From positions 1 to 9,300 of the forward strand of contig VXZL01000552.1 in the NCBI GenBank assembly GCA_009845505.1: a stretch of DNA of 9,300 bases. Reading direction: 5' to 3'. Both the position numbers and the translations under genes were made by a program. This DNA comes from Candidatus Poribacteria bacterium (GTDB lineage Bacteria > Poribacteria > WGA-4E > WGA-3G). Shown piece by piece: positions 1-7,241 of the stretch. The notes beneath the pieces are model-generated. The model ran no database searches, was not told the origin of the DNA, and saw only the letters and a program-made list of their open reading frames with translations. Each line of letters opens with the position of its first letter. Within the stretch, counting starts at the first letter, position 1.

Positions 1-1149
1 AAACTTCCACCCTATCTCTTCGTTGATATACGTCAAAAAATGCAGGCGTCACAGGCACGAGGTGTTGATGTCATTAGCCTCGGCATCGGTGATCCGGATA
101 TCCCGACTCCCGATCCAGTCGTCGAAAGTCTCGTCCATACAATCCAAAACCCAAAAGACCCCGACCGCCACCGTTATGGATGCGACAATCCTGTCGACGA
201 TTTTCCGCAGGCGGTTTGCGATTTTTATCAACACCGCTACGGTGTCCCGCTATCCGATGATCAGGTTGCAATAACAATGGGAAGTAAAGATGCTATTGTT
301 AAACTGGCATTAGGCATACTGAATCCGGGTGATATTGGCATCGCCGCAAGTCCTGGCTATCCGACCTATAACATCGGACACGTCTTCGCAAGTGCGACGA
401 CTTACTATGCGCCACTGCTGCGAGAAAACGATTTCTATGTCGACTTTGACGCTATTCCTGATGAAATAAAACGCCTCGCCAAAGTCCTTTGGATTAATTA
501 TCCAAATAACCCAACGACAGCAACTGCCGATCTCGATTTTTTCGAGCGTGCTGTGGAATTCGGGCGGCAAAATAACATTCTCATCGCACACGACAACGCC
601 TATAGCGAAAACACCTACGACGGTTACCGGTCACCAAGTATCTTGCAGGTAGAGGGTGCCGCTGAAGTAGCCGTTGAATTCTTTTCCTTGAGCAAAGCAT
701 TTAACATGACCGGATGGCGATTGGGATTTGTTGTCGGTAATCCAACTGCTGTCAGTGCCGTTAAAACCGTTAAAGATAACATAGATAACGGTTCACTCCG
801 CGCCCTTCAATTCGCTGGTGCGAAAGCACTCTCAATAGCGGACGAAGTTACGCCTGCAATTAACGCTGTTTATCAGAAACGTCGCGACATGGTAGTGGAT
901 GCCCTGACAGATAGCGGATGGGATATCGAAAAACCGAAGGCAACGATGTATATTTGGGCACCCGTACCCCCGCGTTTTAACGGTTCAAGTCGTGCCTTCG
1001 CGACAGCACTCCTTGAAGAAGTCGGGGTTGTGGTAACACCCGGCCTTGGATATGGTCAGTGGAGCGAAGGCTATTGCCGACTCTCTCTTACGTATCCAGA
1101 TTCGGTTATCAAAGAAGCAATTTCCCGGATTCGCGATTTCGCGCACTAA
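1..1149 (+). CDS. dapL: LL-diaminopimelate aminotransferase (class I/II PLP aminotransferase), 5' end outside the window
   Basis: This is a fold-type I PLP-dependent aminotransferase. LL-diaminopimelate aminotransferase makes LL-diaminopimelate from tetrahydrodipicolinate and glutamate in the cytoplasm, for lysine and peptidoglycan. The frame is open to base 1 and begins KLPPYLFVDIRQKM, a typical family N-terminus. The ATG at base 40 is therefore internal, and probably only about 10 residues are missing. Visible hallmarks are LGIGDPDIPTP near the start, NYPNNPTTA (496-522), the PLP-contacting HDNAYSE (589-609), the Schiff-base lysine in SLSKAFNMTGWR (Lys codon 694-696) and the substrate-carboxylate arginine in YCRLSLTYP (codon 1078-1080). 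The 382 visible codons fit the usual length of about 390-410. The catalytic set is complete and nothing is broken. The next gene follows after 24 bases on the same strand, so co-transcription is possible, though no functional link is evident. The LGIGDPD and SLSKAFNMTGWR motifs favour DapL over a general aspartate aminotransferase, but related enzymes for other substrates cannot be excluded. Confidence 0.8.
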   Translation, partial: KLPPYLFVDIRQKMQASQARGVDVISLGIGDPDIPTPDPVVESLVHTIQNPKDPDRHRYGCDNPVDDFPQAVCDFYQHRYGVPLSDDQVAITMGSKDAIVKLALGILNPGDIGIAASPGYPTYNIGHVFASATTYYAPLLRENDFYVDFDAIPDEIKRLAKVLWINYPNNPTTATADLDFFERAVEFGRQNNILIAHDNAYSENTYDGYRSPSILQVEGAAEVAVEFFSLSKAFNMTGWRLGFVVGNPTAVSAVKTVKDNIDNGSLRALQFAGAKALSIADEVTPAINAVYQKRRDMVVDALTDSGWDIEKPKATMYIWAPVPPRFNGSSRAFATALLEEVGVVVTPGLGYGQWSEGYCRLSLTYPDSVIKEAISRIRDFAH

Positions 1150-1173
1150 TCATTAGACACAGCCTTTGAATTA

Positions 1174-4100
1174 ATGCTTCTGGTTCACAACAGACTCATG
1201 ATATATGCTCACCCGCATTCAGCAAAAAATGCCATCCTCATCTTTAGCACAGTCCTTGTTGCTGTTTTTACCTGTGCAGATACACAGGCTGAGCAGATGC
1301 AAACCTATACCGTTGCCGATGGATTGGTGGGTCCTGTCGTCCCTGTTATTTTTCAAGACAGTCGTGGTATTCTCTGGTTCGGTTCTGACCAAAATGGCGT
1401 AAGCCAATTTGATGGCAACACTTTTGAATCCTATGCAGGCTCCCTGAACGCTCTGGATGAAGCACCTTCCGCTAAAGTGAAATTGGGTGCGTTGCTTGGA
1501 AGGACGCGACAAATCGCTGAAGACAAGTGGGGACATATCTGGTTCCTCACGCGGATGTCGTCAGAAAGAGAAGGACGCGTAAGTCGATTTGACGGCACCG
1601 CAATCAGTCTGATTGGCAATGGGAACTCATTGATTGTCGATCAACTCGGTGACGTGTGGGTTGGTGAAAATCAGCGATTGACAAAATACGTCACAGATGC
1701 CGAACGTCCACCACAAGCGCAGCCAAACGAAATCGTAGGCGAAGATTTGCTGCGTTCAACGGATCTGACAATCAACGTGATCTTTGAAAGTAAAGATGGG
1801 ACGCTCTGGTTGGGTGGGAGTGAAGGTGAAAAAGAACAAACCGGTGTGATTCTGAGTTTTCGAGAGGGTCCCTTGACACGTGAACTCCTAACGGATGACG
1901 CAAGTGGTAAAACAGATGCTGAAACACCGCGTATGTCAGTGAGTTCCGGGTTCGTACGTTACGATACGTCAAATCTTCGCGCTGTGGGGGCAATTGAGGC
2001 AATAGCCGAAGATAAAGATGGAAATCTTTGGTTCGGGGGCTACAACCTTCTCCTACGGTTTGACGGAAAAGACTTTGAGCAGATTCTCCCACTACCCTGG
2101 GCGTACAGAGGCTCCAATATAACCACCTCTTTAGAAACAACAGCGACCAGAAGATTTACAAAAATCCGAAGTGATAAAAAAGGACGAATTTGGTTCAGCG
2201 ACGAATATACCACAAGATGGTGGGATGGGGCCCGGTTGCATACGCGCGCAAACCTATCCGGGTTTCTTGAAGTCGAAGATGCTACAGGGCACTTATGGTT
2301 CGCCAATGAATATGGACCACAGAGATATGACCAAGACCTTCAACCAATTTCCTATACCACCAGTAGCAGTCTGGAAAACGATAACGTTCACACAATTTTT
2401 GAAGCCATGGACGGTAAGTTGTGGTTTGGACACGATAACGGTGTGACAGCGTTCGATCCGAGACCCGTCATTAGTACACACGCTGGTATCGGCACTAACC
2501 GAGTCCGGATGATATATGAAGATAGCCGTGGCTACCTCTGGTTCAGTATTCCCGGAGGCGTTGCGCGCTACAACCCCACTGCGGACACGGAAGACATCAC
2601 CATCAATTCATTGCGATTAGGTTTGACACAAGACACGTCGTCTTCCACCCAAACCAACCCTACAAATAGACGGCAAGCTGGATCGGGTTCTCGCACTGAA
2701 ATCATAAAAATGTTTGAAGTGAACGGACACATCTGGTTCGTCAACTTCGTAGATCCAAGGTCGCGTGGAAGATCAAGACGATATACGTTTTTTCGGTACG
2801 CCAATGGAAAATTTGACCAAGTTTCTATATCCATTCAGACCAGAATCGGCCCTGGTGGCGAAGGCGCGACCAGTGATCCTGAAGTTCTTGTTAGTGAAGG
2901 CGAACACCGATGGATAGCCTTCGGTGGAAACCTTTTTAAAGCGGATACGTCTGGTTTATTACGAATCACAAACAGTGGTTTTCAGAGAATTATGTTCGGC
3001 ACGACTTCGGAGATAGATCACGGTGAAGCCGCTATTACCGCCCTCTATAGAGATTCAAATAAGAGGCTATGGGTGCATTTTGAGAATGGAAGGGTTTTAC
3101 GCTATCCGAAAAATATTGACCGCCTAACGTCCACAACCGGCGGTATCAAGCCAGAAATTCTGCCACTTAAAGCGACAACCCTGTTAAAATCTGCGCTCGG
3201 TGGTAAATGGTTCTTCAATGCTGTAACAGGAAAATTGGTACTCTGGAGTGAGACTGAACTCGGTGCTCCGCTTTTTCTGGACGGAGCGTCCAGCTCAGCA
3301 CCACTCGCGGTTTGGAAGGATCCGACGCAACAAAACAACGAAATAACTTTTCTCTTTTCAGACGCCCTCAGGACGTATTTAGGCACGCAGTTAATTACAA
3401 CTAAGAACATTGAACTCGCGCCAGTAAATGCCTCACTGATTTCCAAGGACCAAACCCTCTGGTTAGCAACATCTCGTGGGGCGGTTCGCTACGATGGAAA
3501 CATACTGACAACGTACACAACAAAAGATGGATTTCTTGTGGACAATGTGCGGGATGTGATGGAGGACAGCAGCGGTAATATCTGGTTTGCCACAAGGGGT
3601 GGCGGCACTGTTCGATATGATGGCGAAACCTTTTATACACTCACGACAAAAGACGGTCTGGCACATAATAACATCTGGGAACTTTATGAGTTCAAGGATC
3701 AAGAGATCTGGTTTGCAACCGAAGGGGGTGCTACACAATATACACCTACCCGCGGTGGAATCCCTTTCTGTCGGTTAACCGCTTTAGCGGCTGACAAAAC
3801 CTACACGCAACTTTCATCTAACCTCTCGCTACCCGCCCGTGGCACCAGAAATGTTATCTTTGATGTGCAGGGCATTAGTCCACTCCGAGAAGGTCTGTCA
3901 TATCAATTCAGATTACTCGGATTAGATAATCCGAAGTGGACCAACGTTTCAGCAGAGATGTTTTCTCTTTTAACAACGAATCCAAGCGTTTCATCTGAGG
4001 AGTGGATTAACCTCGCCACATCCGAGTCAACAGACACACAACTCATGAACAGTAGCGGCGTCAAAGTGGCACTTCAGAACCGAAACGGTATTCTACGCAT

Positions 4101-5082
4101 TCGCTACACCGGTTTGAAAGCAGGAAACTACAGTTTCCTTGTTAAGGCTTTCCGCGAAAACTGGGACTACACGCATCGACCCGCAGTTGTGGATTTTAAT
4201 ATCCAACCGCCGCTTTGGACGCGATGGCGCACCTACTTACCAACGCTCATTTTCCTGACCGTGGTTTTCTCCTTATTAGGTCGTTTAATTGTCAACCGAC
4301 GGCACACGGCGCAGTTACGCAATGAAGTGCGTCAACGCGAAGAAGCGGAAATGCGCCGTATCCGCGCTGAGTTGAGTGAAGCACAAAATATCCAAATGGG
4401 ACTTCTGCCCACAGAAGCACCTGACACGAAAGGGTTTGATGTCGCGGGGATGTCGGTACCTGCGACGCAGGTCGGCGGAGACTTCTACGACTATCTCACT
4501 GTAGCAAACGGTCAGACAGCAATAGCAGTGGCAGATGCTGCGGGGAAAGGACTGCGAGGTGCGATGAATGCAGTGCTGACGAATGGAATGTTATACGAAG
4601 TCTCACGTTTCAAATCCGAGGCGGATGTCATTCTCAGCGACCTTAATTCAGGATTAGCCCCACGCATGTATGGTCCAAGTTTCATCGCACTCAACCTCGC
4701 GATTCTCGATGAAACTACAAGACAAATCGACTATGCTAACGGAGGACAACCCTATCCTGTTCTTAAGCGCGGGAACGACATAATTGAGATTGAAAACAGC
4801 GACCTTCCACTGGGTAGTATGAGAACGGTGGAATATGAATCGGCGACCTTCGATTTAAGCGAGGGCGATATTCTTATCTTTCATACCGATGGTCTGATTG
4901 AAGCACTCAACCAAGCGGAAGAGATGTATGGAACTGATCGTTTAAAGGAATCAGTGGCACGCATTCCTGGGGGTTGTAGTGCGGCAGAAGTCGTTGAGCA
5001 CCTTGTCGTTGATGTCCGCAATTTTGTGGGTGAGGCGGAGCAGTATGATGACATGACAATCGTCGTCATCAGAATCCCATAA
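1174..5082 (+). CDS. Periplasmic beta-propeller sensor with cytoplasmic SpoIIE/PP2C-type serine phosphatase
   Basis: This is a 1302-residue one-protein signal transducer. Residues 1-39 look like a signal peptide or N-terminal anchor: a basic n-region, hydrophobic residues about 20-33 and a possible cleavage site after TQA39. Residues about 45-860 hold roughly 14-16 regulator-propeller repeats of the form (L/I)WFG...GV.RYDG, for example at 67-81, 285-298, 374-386, 416-429, 455-468, 762-775, 803-817 and 845-858; this fits two seven-bladed propellers. A Y_Y_Y domain follows (about 895-1010), then one membrane helix (about 1018-1040), a charged coiled coil (about 1043-1075) and a SpoIIE/RsbU phosphatase domain (about 1068-1302). 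The phosphatase keeps its metal-binding acidic residues: GGDFYDY 1101-1107, VADAAGKG 1119-1126, HTDG 1237-1240 and YDDMT 1291-1295. The known role of such domains is dephosphorylating anti-sigma-factor antagonists; no partner gene is in the window, so the target is unknown. Neither start at 1174 nor the alternative ATG at 1198 has a clear Shine-Dalgarno sequence, and both keep the signal peptide. The ligand is unknown. Confidence 0.9.
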   Translation: MLLVHNRLMIYAHPHSAKNAILIFSTVLVAVFTCADTQAEQMQTYTVADGLVGPVVPVIFQDSRGILWFGSDQNGVSQFDGNTFESYAGSLNALDEAPSAKVKLGALLGRTRQIAEDKWGHIWFLTRMSSEREGRVSRFDGTAISLIGNGNSLIVDQLGDVWVGENQRLTKYVTDAERPPQAQPNEIVGEDLLRSTDLTINVIFESKDGTLWLGGSEGEKEQTGVILSFREGPLTRELLTDDASGKTDAETPRMSVSSGFVRYDTSNLRAVGAIEAIAEDKDGNLWFGGYNLLLRFDGKDFEQILPLPWAYRGSNITTSLETTATRRFTKIRSDKKGRIWFSDEYTTRWWDGARLHTRANLSGFLEVEDATGHLWFANEYGPQRYDQDLQPISYTTSSSLENDNVHTIFEAMDGKLWFGHDNGVTAFDPRPVISTHAGIGTNRVRMIYEDSRGYLWFSIPGGVARYNPTADTEDITINSLRLGLTQDTSSSTQTNPTNRRQAGSGSRTEIIKMFEVNGHIWFVNFVDPRSRGRSRRYTFFRYANGKFDQVSISIQTRIGPGGEGATSDPEVLVSEGEHRWIAFGGNLFKADTSGLLRITNSGFQRIMFGTTSEIDHGEAAITALYRDSNKRLWVHFENGRVLRYPKNIDRLTSTTGGIKPEILPLKATTLLKSALGGKWFFNAVTGKLVLWSETELGAPLFLDGASSSAPLAVWKDPTQQNNEITFLFSDALRTYLGTQLITTKNIELAPVNASLISKDQTLWLATSRGAVRYDGNILTTYTTKDGFLVDNVRDVMEDSSGNIWFATRGGGTVRYDGETFYTLTTKDGLAHNNIWELYEFKDQEIWFATEGGATQYTPTRGGIPFCRLTALAADKTYTQLSSNLSLPARGTRNVIFDVQGISPLREGLSYQFRLLGLDNPKWTNVSAEMFSLLTTNPSVSSEEWINLATSESTDTQLMNSSGVKVALQNRNGILRIRYTGLKAGNYSFLVKAFRENWDYTHRPAVVDFNIQPPLWTRWRTYLPTLIFLTVVFSLLGRLIVNRRHTAQLRNEVRQREEAEMRRIRAELSEAQNIQMGLLPTEAPDTKGFDVAGMSVPATQVGGDFYDYLTVANGQTAIAVADAAGKGLRGAMNAVLTNGMLYEVSRFKSEADVILSDLNSGLAPRMYGPSFIALNLAILDETTRQIDYANGGQPYPVLKRGNDIIEIENSDLPLGSMRTVEYESATFDLSEGDILIFHTDGLIEALNQAEEMYGTDRLKESVARIPGGCSAAEVVEHLVVDVRNFVGEAEQYDDMTIVVIRIP

Positions 5083-5088
5083 AGCTGT

Positions 5089-5178
5089 AAAGTTCAAAGT
5101 GTATCTAAAGTCCGTAAAGTTGCAAGAGACTTCTGATGAAAAAGAACGACTCTTCACAACTTTGAACTTGCAAACTTT
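5089..5178. repeat. Overlapping inverted repeats in the convergent intergenic gap
   Basis: AAGTTCAAAGT (5090-5100) is perfectly complementary in inverted orientation to ACTTTGAACTT (5159-5169). A second left arm, AAAGTTG-C-AAGAG (5116-5128), can pair with CTCTT-CA-CAACTTT (5150-5163) as 5 bp plus 7 bp around a small internal loop. The same second arm, AAAGTTGCAAG (5116-5126), also matches CTTGCAAACTTT (5167-5178) with one extra base. The right-hand region is thus shared by competing pairings. The hexamer TAAAGT also recurs directly at 5088, 5106 and 5115. The element lies between two gene ends, so it could help end transcription or protect mRNA 3' ends from either side. There is no strong GC stem with a run of T, so a classical intrinsic terminator is not supported. 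Confidence 0.6.
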
Positions 5179-5183
5179 CTTGT

Positions 5184-5200
5184 GCTGACCGCTGACCGCT
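5184..5200. repeat. 7-base tandem repeat (GCTGACC twice plus GCT)
   Basis: GCTGACC occurs twice in tandem followed by GCT, just 3 bases beyond the stop codon of the - strand kinase/nucleotidyltransferase gene. It directly follows the inverted-repeat element. It is non-coding in both annotated genes. Two and a half copies are visible directly; any role, or membership in a dispersed repeat family, is inference. Confidence 0.6.
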
Positions 5201-5203
5201 AAT

Positions 5204-7123
5204 CTACGCATCCCTGAACTCAATAACTGTCTGCCGATATTCCTCAGGAAGCCCGATGTCGAATCGGCGGCCTTTAACAACATATCCTGAAAATCCGTCT
5301 GCTTTCCGCAATTCGTCCAAACAGGAAGTGAGTTGGAATTCCCCGCGCTCGCGGAGATTATGGGTGATGTTGCGTTCAAGAAATTCAAAAATCTGGGGCT
5401 GAATTACATAGATACCAAACACCGTCAAGAACTGGTCTATATCCATTCCATCCACGTGCAAATGTTCCATCGCATACTCAGCATCCGGTTTTTCGTAAAA
5501 CTCCGTTACCGAAAGTAGCGAGTTTTCTTCTTCCCAAACCCCACTGACACATCCAAAATTCGACAAGTGTTCAATCGGCGTAACTTTGAGTCCAACGACG
5601 CTCTGCCCCACGCGCTCATAAGCCTCGACCACCTGTCGAGCGCAGCACCTTTCCTCATCTGAACCGTAGAGATGGTCCCCGAGCATGAGCAGAAACGGTT
5701 CGTTGCCAACCCATTCCCGTGCACAGTAGACAGCATGTCCAAAACCCTCCTGAACGTCTTGCGTAACGAACGTCACTCGACTCCCTAATTCCAATAAATA
5801 GTTACAATACGTTTGATTCTCTTTGCTGAGTTTATTAAAGTGTTCAATCGGGGGTGGCGTTTTGAAAAACGACTCAAAGAGTTCAGTATCACCTGGCTGA
5901 ACGATAAGGCAAACTTCCTCAACGCCTGCCTTCACTGCCTCCTCAACGATCGCCATGATCGCTGGTTTTGCTTGCCCGGCACTGTCAATCACTGGAAACA
6001 ACTCTTTCTTCATCGCCTTTGAAGCAGGGAACAACCGAGTTCCAAATCCTGCAGCAGGGATGACGGCTTTTCGGACATGTCTACCCGCCTCAATAACGAG
6101 CTCCAAACAAGACAGATCCAAATCCCGCTCAATAATCTCAATAACCTTCTGTTGGCTCTCTTTGTCTTTTGCAATAAATTGTGCGGATCCGTCACCTTGC
6201 GAACCGACCCCTTTGCCGCCCCAGATATACGGTTGAATCGGTTCATAGTTGAGGACCTTGTGAAGGACAGGTGCCGTCAATTGCGATGGACATGCTGGGA
6301 TGAGGTGTTTGTCAAACTCCATCTGGGCACGTGTCATGAGCTTCCCAACTGCTTCGGCATCTCCATCGCGGAGTGTCTGATATGCCTCTTGTGTAATCTG
6401 CGCGCTTAATGGACCGAGGTAGTGTTGAACATTTCTATCTAACTCGCTTTCCGCAAATGGATAACAGTGATTTAATTGGTTTAATATGAGGCGTGTATCT
6501 TTACCAGCACCGAGATCAACAATCACGAGGTACATGTTCTGCGATACATTGAACTCTCGGACATCAATATGGTCCCCGTCAAAGGTCATGAGGATAGGCT
6601 GCTGGTATGCACACCCCTGGTCCATCCGTCCACAGCGTGAAGGTGTTGTTGTCTCGCCTCGATAGGCATATTCCATCTCACCGCGCGTCGTCATCTTGAG
6701 ATCATACGTACGATTAAAGGCACGTGCCACCAAAACACTGATAGCTGCACTTGAAGACAACCCTTTTTTGACGGGCAAATCGGTGAGATAATTATCGATT
6801 TCCAACCCTTGGACCCGGTAGTTGGTTAAAATTTGATATGCGACCCCGGCGGCATAACTAAAAAATCCGCCTTTTTCAGCTTCGGCGAGAAGCACGTTAC
6901 CGTCCATGGGCAGGCTATAGGGACCATGACGGGTGCCATCACTGAGTGTTGTCCTCAAAATTAGACAGGTTGGATGCGGTTTAACCTCGGCATACACACC
7001 TTGGTTTGTGCTGGTTATTAACGTATAGCCCTTTTCGAGCGCTGCGTTATTTCGCCGGTGCCCGCCTGCCCAATCACTGTGTTCCCCGAACAGGCAAATT
7101 CTTCCCGGCACAAAAAGTTTCAT
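5204..7123 (-). CDS. Fused GHMP-family sugar kinase and GalU-like sugar-1-phosphate nucleotidyltransferase
   Basis: This 639-residue cytoplasmic enzyme has two apparently complete catalytic domains. Residues 1 to about 345 are a galactokinase-like GHMP kinase: PGRICLFGEHSDWAGG (6-21) matches the substrate-binding signature, KKGLSSSAA (119-127) is the ATP-phosphate loop, RCGRMDQG (163-170) carries a likely catalytic Asp168, and GKGVGSQGDGSAQF (303-316) stands where the third GHMP motif belongs. Residues from about 351 are a nucleotidyltransferase: AAGFGTRLFPASKAMKKELF (357-376), QEGFGHAV (458-465) as in GalU, LGDHLYGSD (481-489) with likely metal ligand Asp483, YEKPD (543-547) and RRFDIGLPEEY (619-629). 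Inferred reactions are sugar + ATP to sugar-1-phosphate, then + NTP (perhaps UTP) to NDP-sugar. The sugar is not identifiable; galactose, fucose, arabinose or a uronic acid are possible. The domains join with almost no linker (around base 6075) and without any frame break. The domain order is opposite to FKP. The ATG at 7123 is supported by AAGGAG five bases upstream. Confidence 0.88.
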   Translation of the reverse strand: MKLFVPGRICLFGEHSDWAGGHRRNNAALEKGYTLITSTNQGVYAEVKPHPTCLILRTTLSDGTRHGPYSLPMDGNVLLAEAEKGGFFSYAAGVAYQILTNYRVQGLEIDNYLTDLPVKKGLSSSAAISVLVARAFNRTYDLKMTTRGEMEYAYRGETTTPSRCGRMDQGCAYQQPILMTFDGDHIDVREFNVSQNMYLVIVDLGAGKDTRLILNQLNHCYPFAESELDRNVQHYLGPLSAQITQEAYQTLRDGDAEAVGKLMTRAQMEFDKHLIPACPSQLTAPVLHKVLNYEPIQPYIWGGKGVGSQGDGSAQFIAKDKESQQKVIEIIERDLDLSCLELVIEAGRHVRKAVIPAAGFGTRLFPASKAMKKELFPVIDSAGQAKPAIMAIVEEAVKAGVEEVCLIVQPGDTELFESFFKTPPPIEHFNKLSKENQTYCNYLLELGSRVTFVTQDVQEGFGHAVYCAREWVGNEPFLLMLGDHLYGSDEERCCARQVVEAYERVGQSVVGLKVTPIEHLSNFGCVSGVWEEENSLLSVTEFYEKPDAEYAMEHLHVDGMDIDQFLTVFGIYVIQPQIFEFLERNITHNLRERGEFQLTSCLDELRKADGFSGYVVKGRRFDIGLPEEYRQTVIEFRDA

Positions 7124-7128
7124 AGCAG

Positions 7129-7134
7129 CTCCTT
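7129..7134 (-). promoter_or_regulatory. Ribosome binding site of the kinase/nucleotidyltransferase gene
   Basis: On the - strand, AAGGAG lies five bases before the ATG at 7123-7121. This is a near-consensus Shine-Dalgarno sequence at normal spacing. It fixes the start so that the protein begins MKLFVPGR, immediately ahead of the first GHMP motif. Confidence 0.8.
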
Positions 7135-7190
7135 AATAAAAATAGTAAAATTTGTTCTTAGATCAACCTCAATTAGACGAAGACCTCGCA

Positions 7191-7218
7191 ATTTTAGTTG
7201 AAGTGAAAATTCGTTCAA
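7191..7218 (-). promoter_or_regulatory. Candidate sigma-70-type promoter for the kinase/nucleotidyltransferase gene
   Basis: Reading the - strand, TTGAAC (7218-7213) and TAAAAT (7196-7191) are separated by 16 bases. They match 4 of 6 and 5 of 6 positions of the TTGACA/TATAAT consensus. The site is in the 118-base gap after the protease-like gene, about 68 bases before the start codon. It would let the fused enzyme be expressed independently of its upstream neighbour. A short AT-only inverted repeat (AATTTT...AAAATT) overlaps the -10 box. The gap is AT-rich, so chance matches are possible. Confidence 0.35.
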
Positions 7219-7241
7219 ATGCCTCAGTTGCGGGTTCGCGC

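Noticed and set aside
40..42. ATG at base 40 as the start of the aminotransferase
   Set aside because: The 13 codons before it read KLPPYLFVDIRQK, which fits the conserved N-terminal region of LL-diaminopimelate aminotransferases, so the true start lies before the window.
1264..1275. Cys34 of the phosphatase protein as a lipoprotein attachment site
   Set aside because: The residues before it are V-F-T, which do not match the L-(A/S)-(G/A)-C lipobox; an ordinary signal peptidase site after TQA39 fits better.
5116..5163. Hairpin at 5116-5163 as a Rho-independent terminator
   Set aside because: The stem is AT-rich with an internal loop and a 21-base loop, and no run of T follows it on either strand.
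5090..5169. The 80-base inverted-repeat unit as a miniature transposable element
   Set aside because: The terminal arms are only 11 bases and no target-site duplication is visible in the flanks (AGCTGTA against GCAAACT). A dispersed copy elsewhere would be needed to support it.
4951..5388. 145-codon open frame on the - strand across the convergent junction
   Set aside because: It overlaps the ends of two well-supported genes, its product shows no recognisable motif, and it has no neighbouring signals. It is a shadow frame.
6060..6090. Two separate genes misread as a kinase/nucleotidyltransferase fusion
   Set aside because: No stop codon, internal ATG or ribosome binding site lies at the domain junction, and the frame runs through without a break. 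Within this sequence it is a true fusion.
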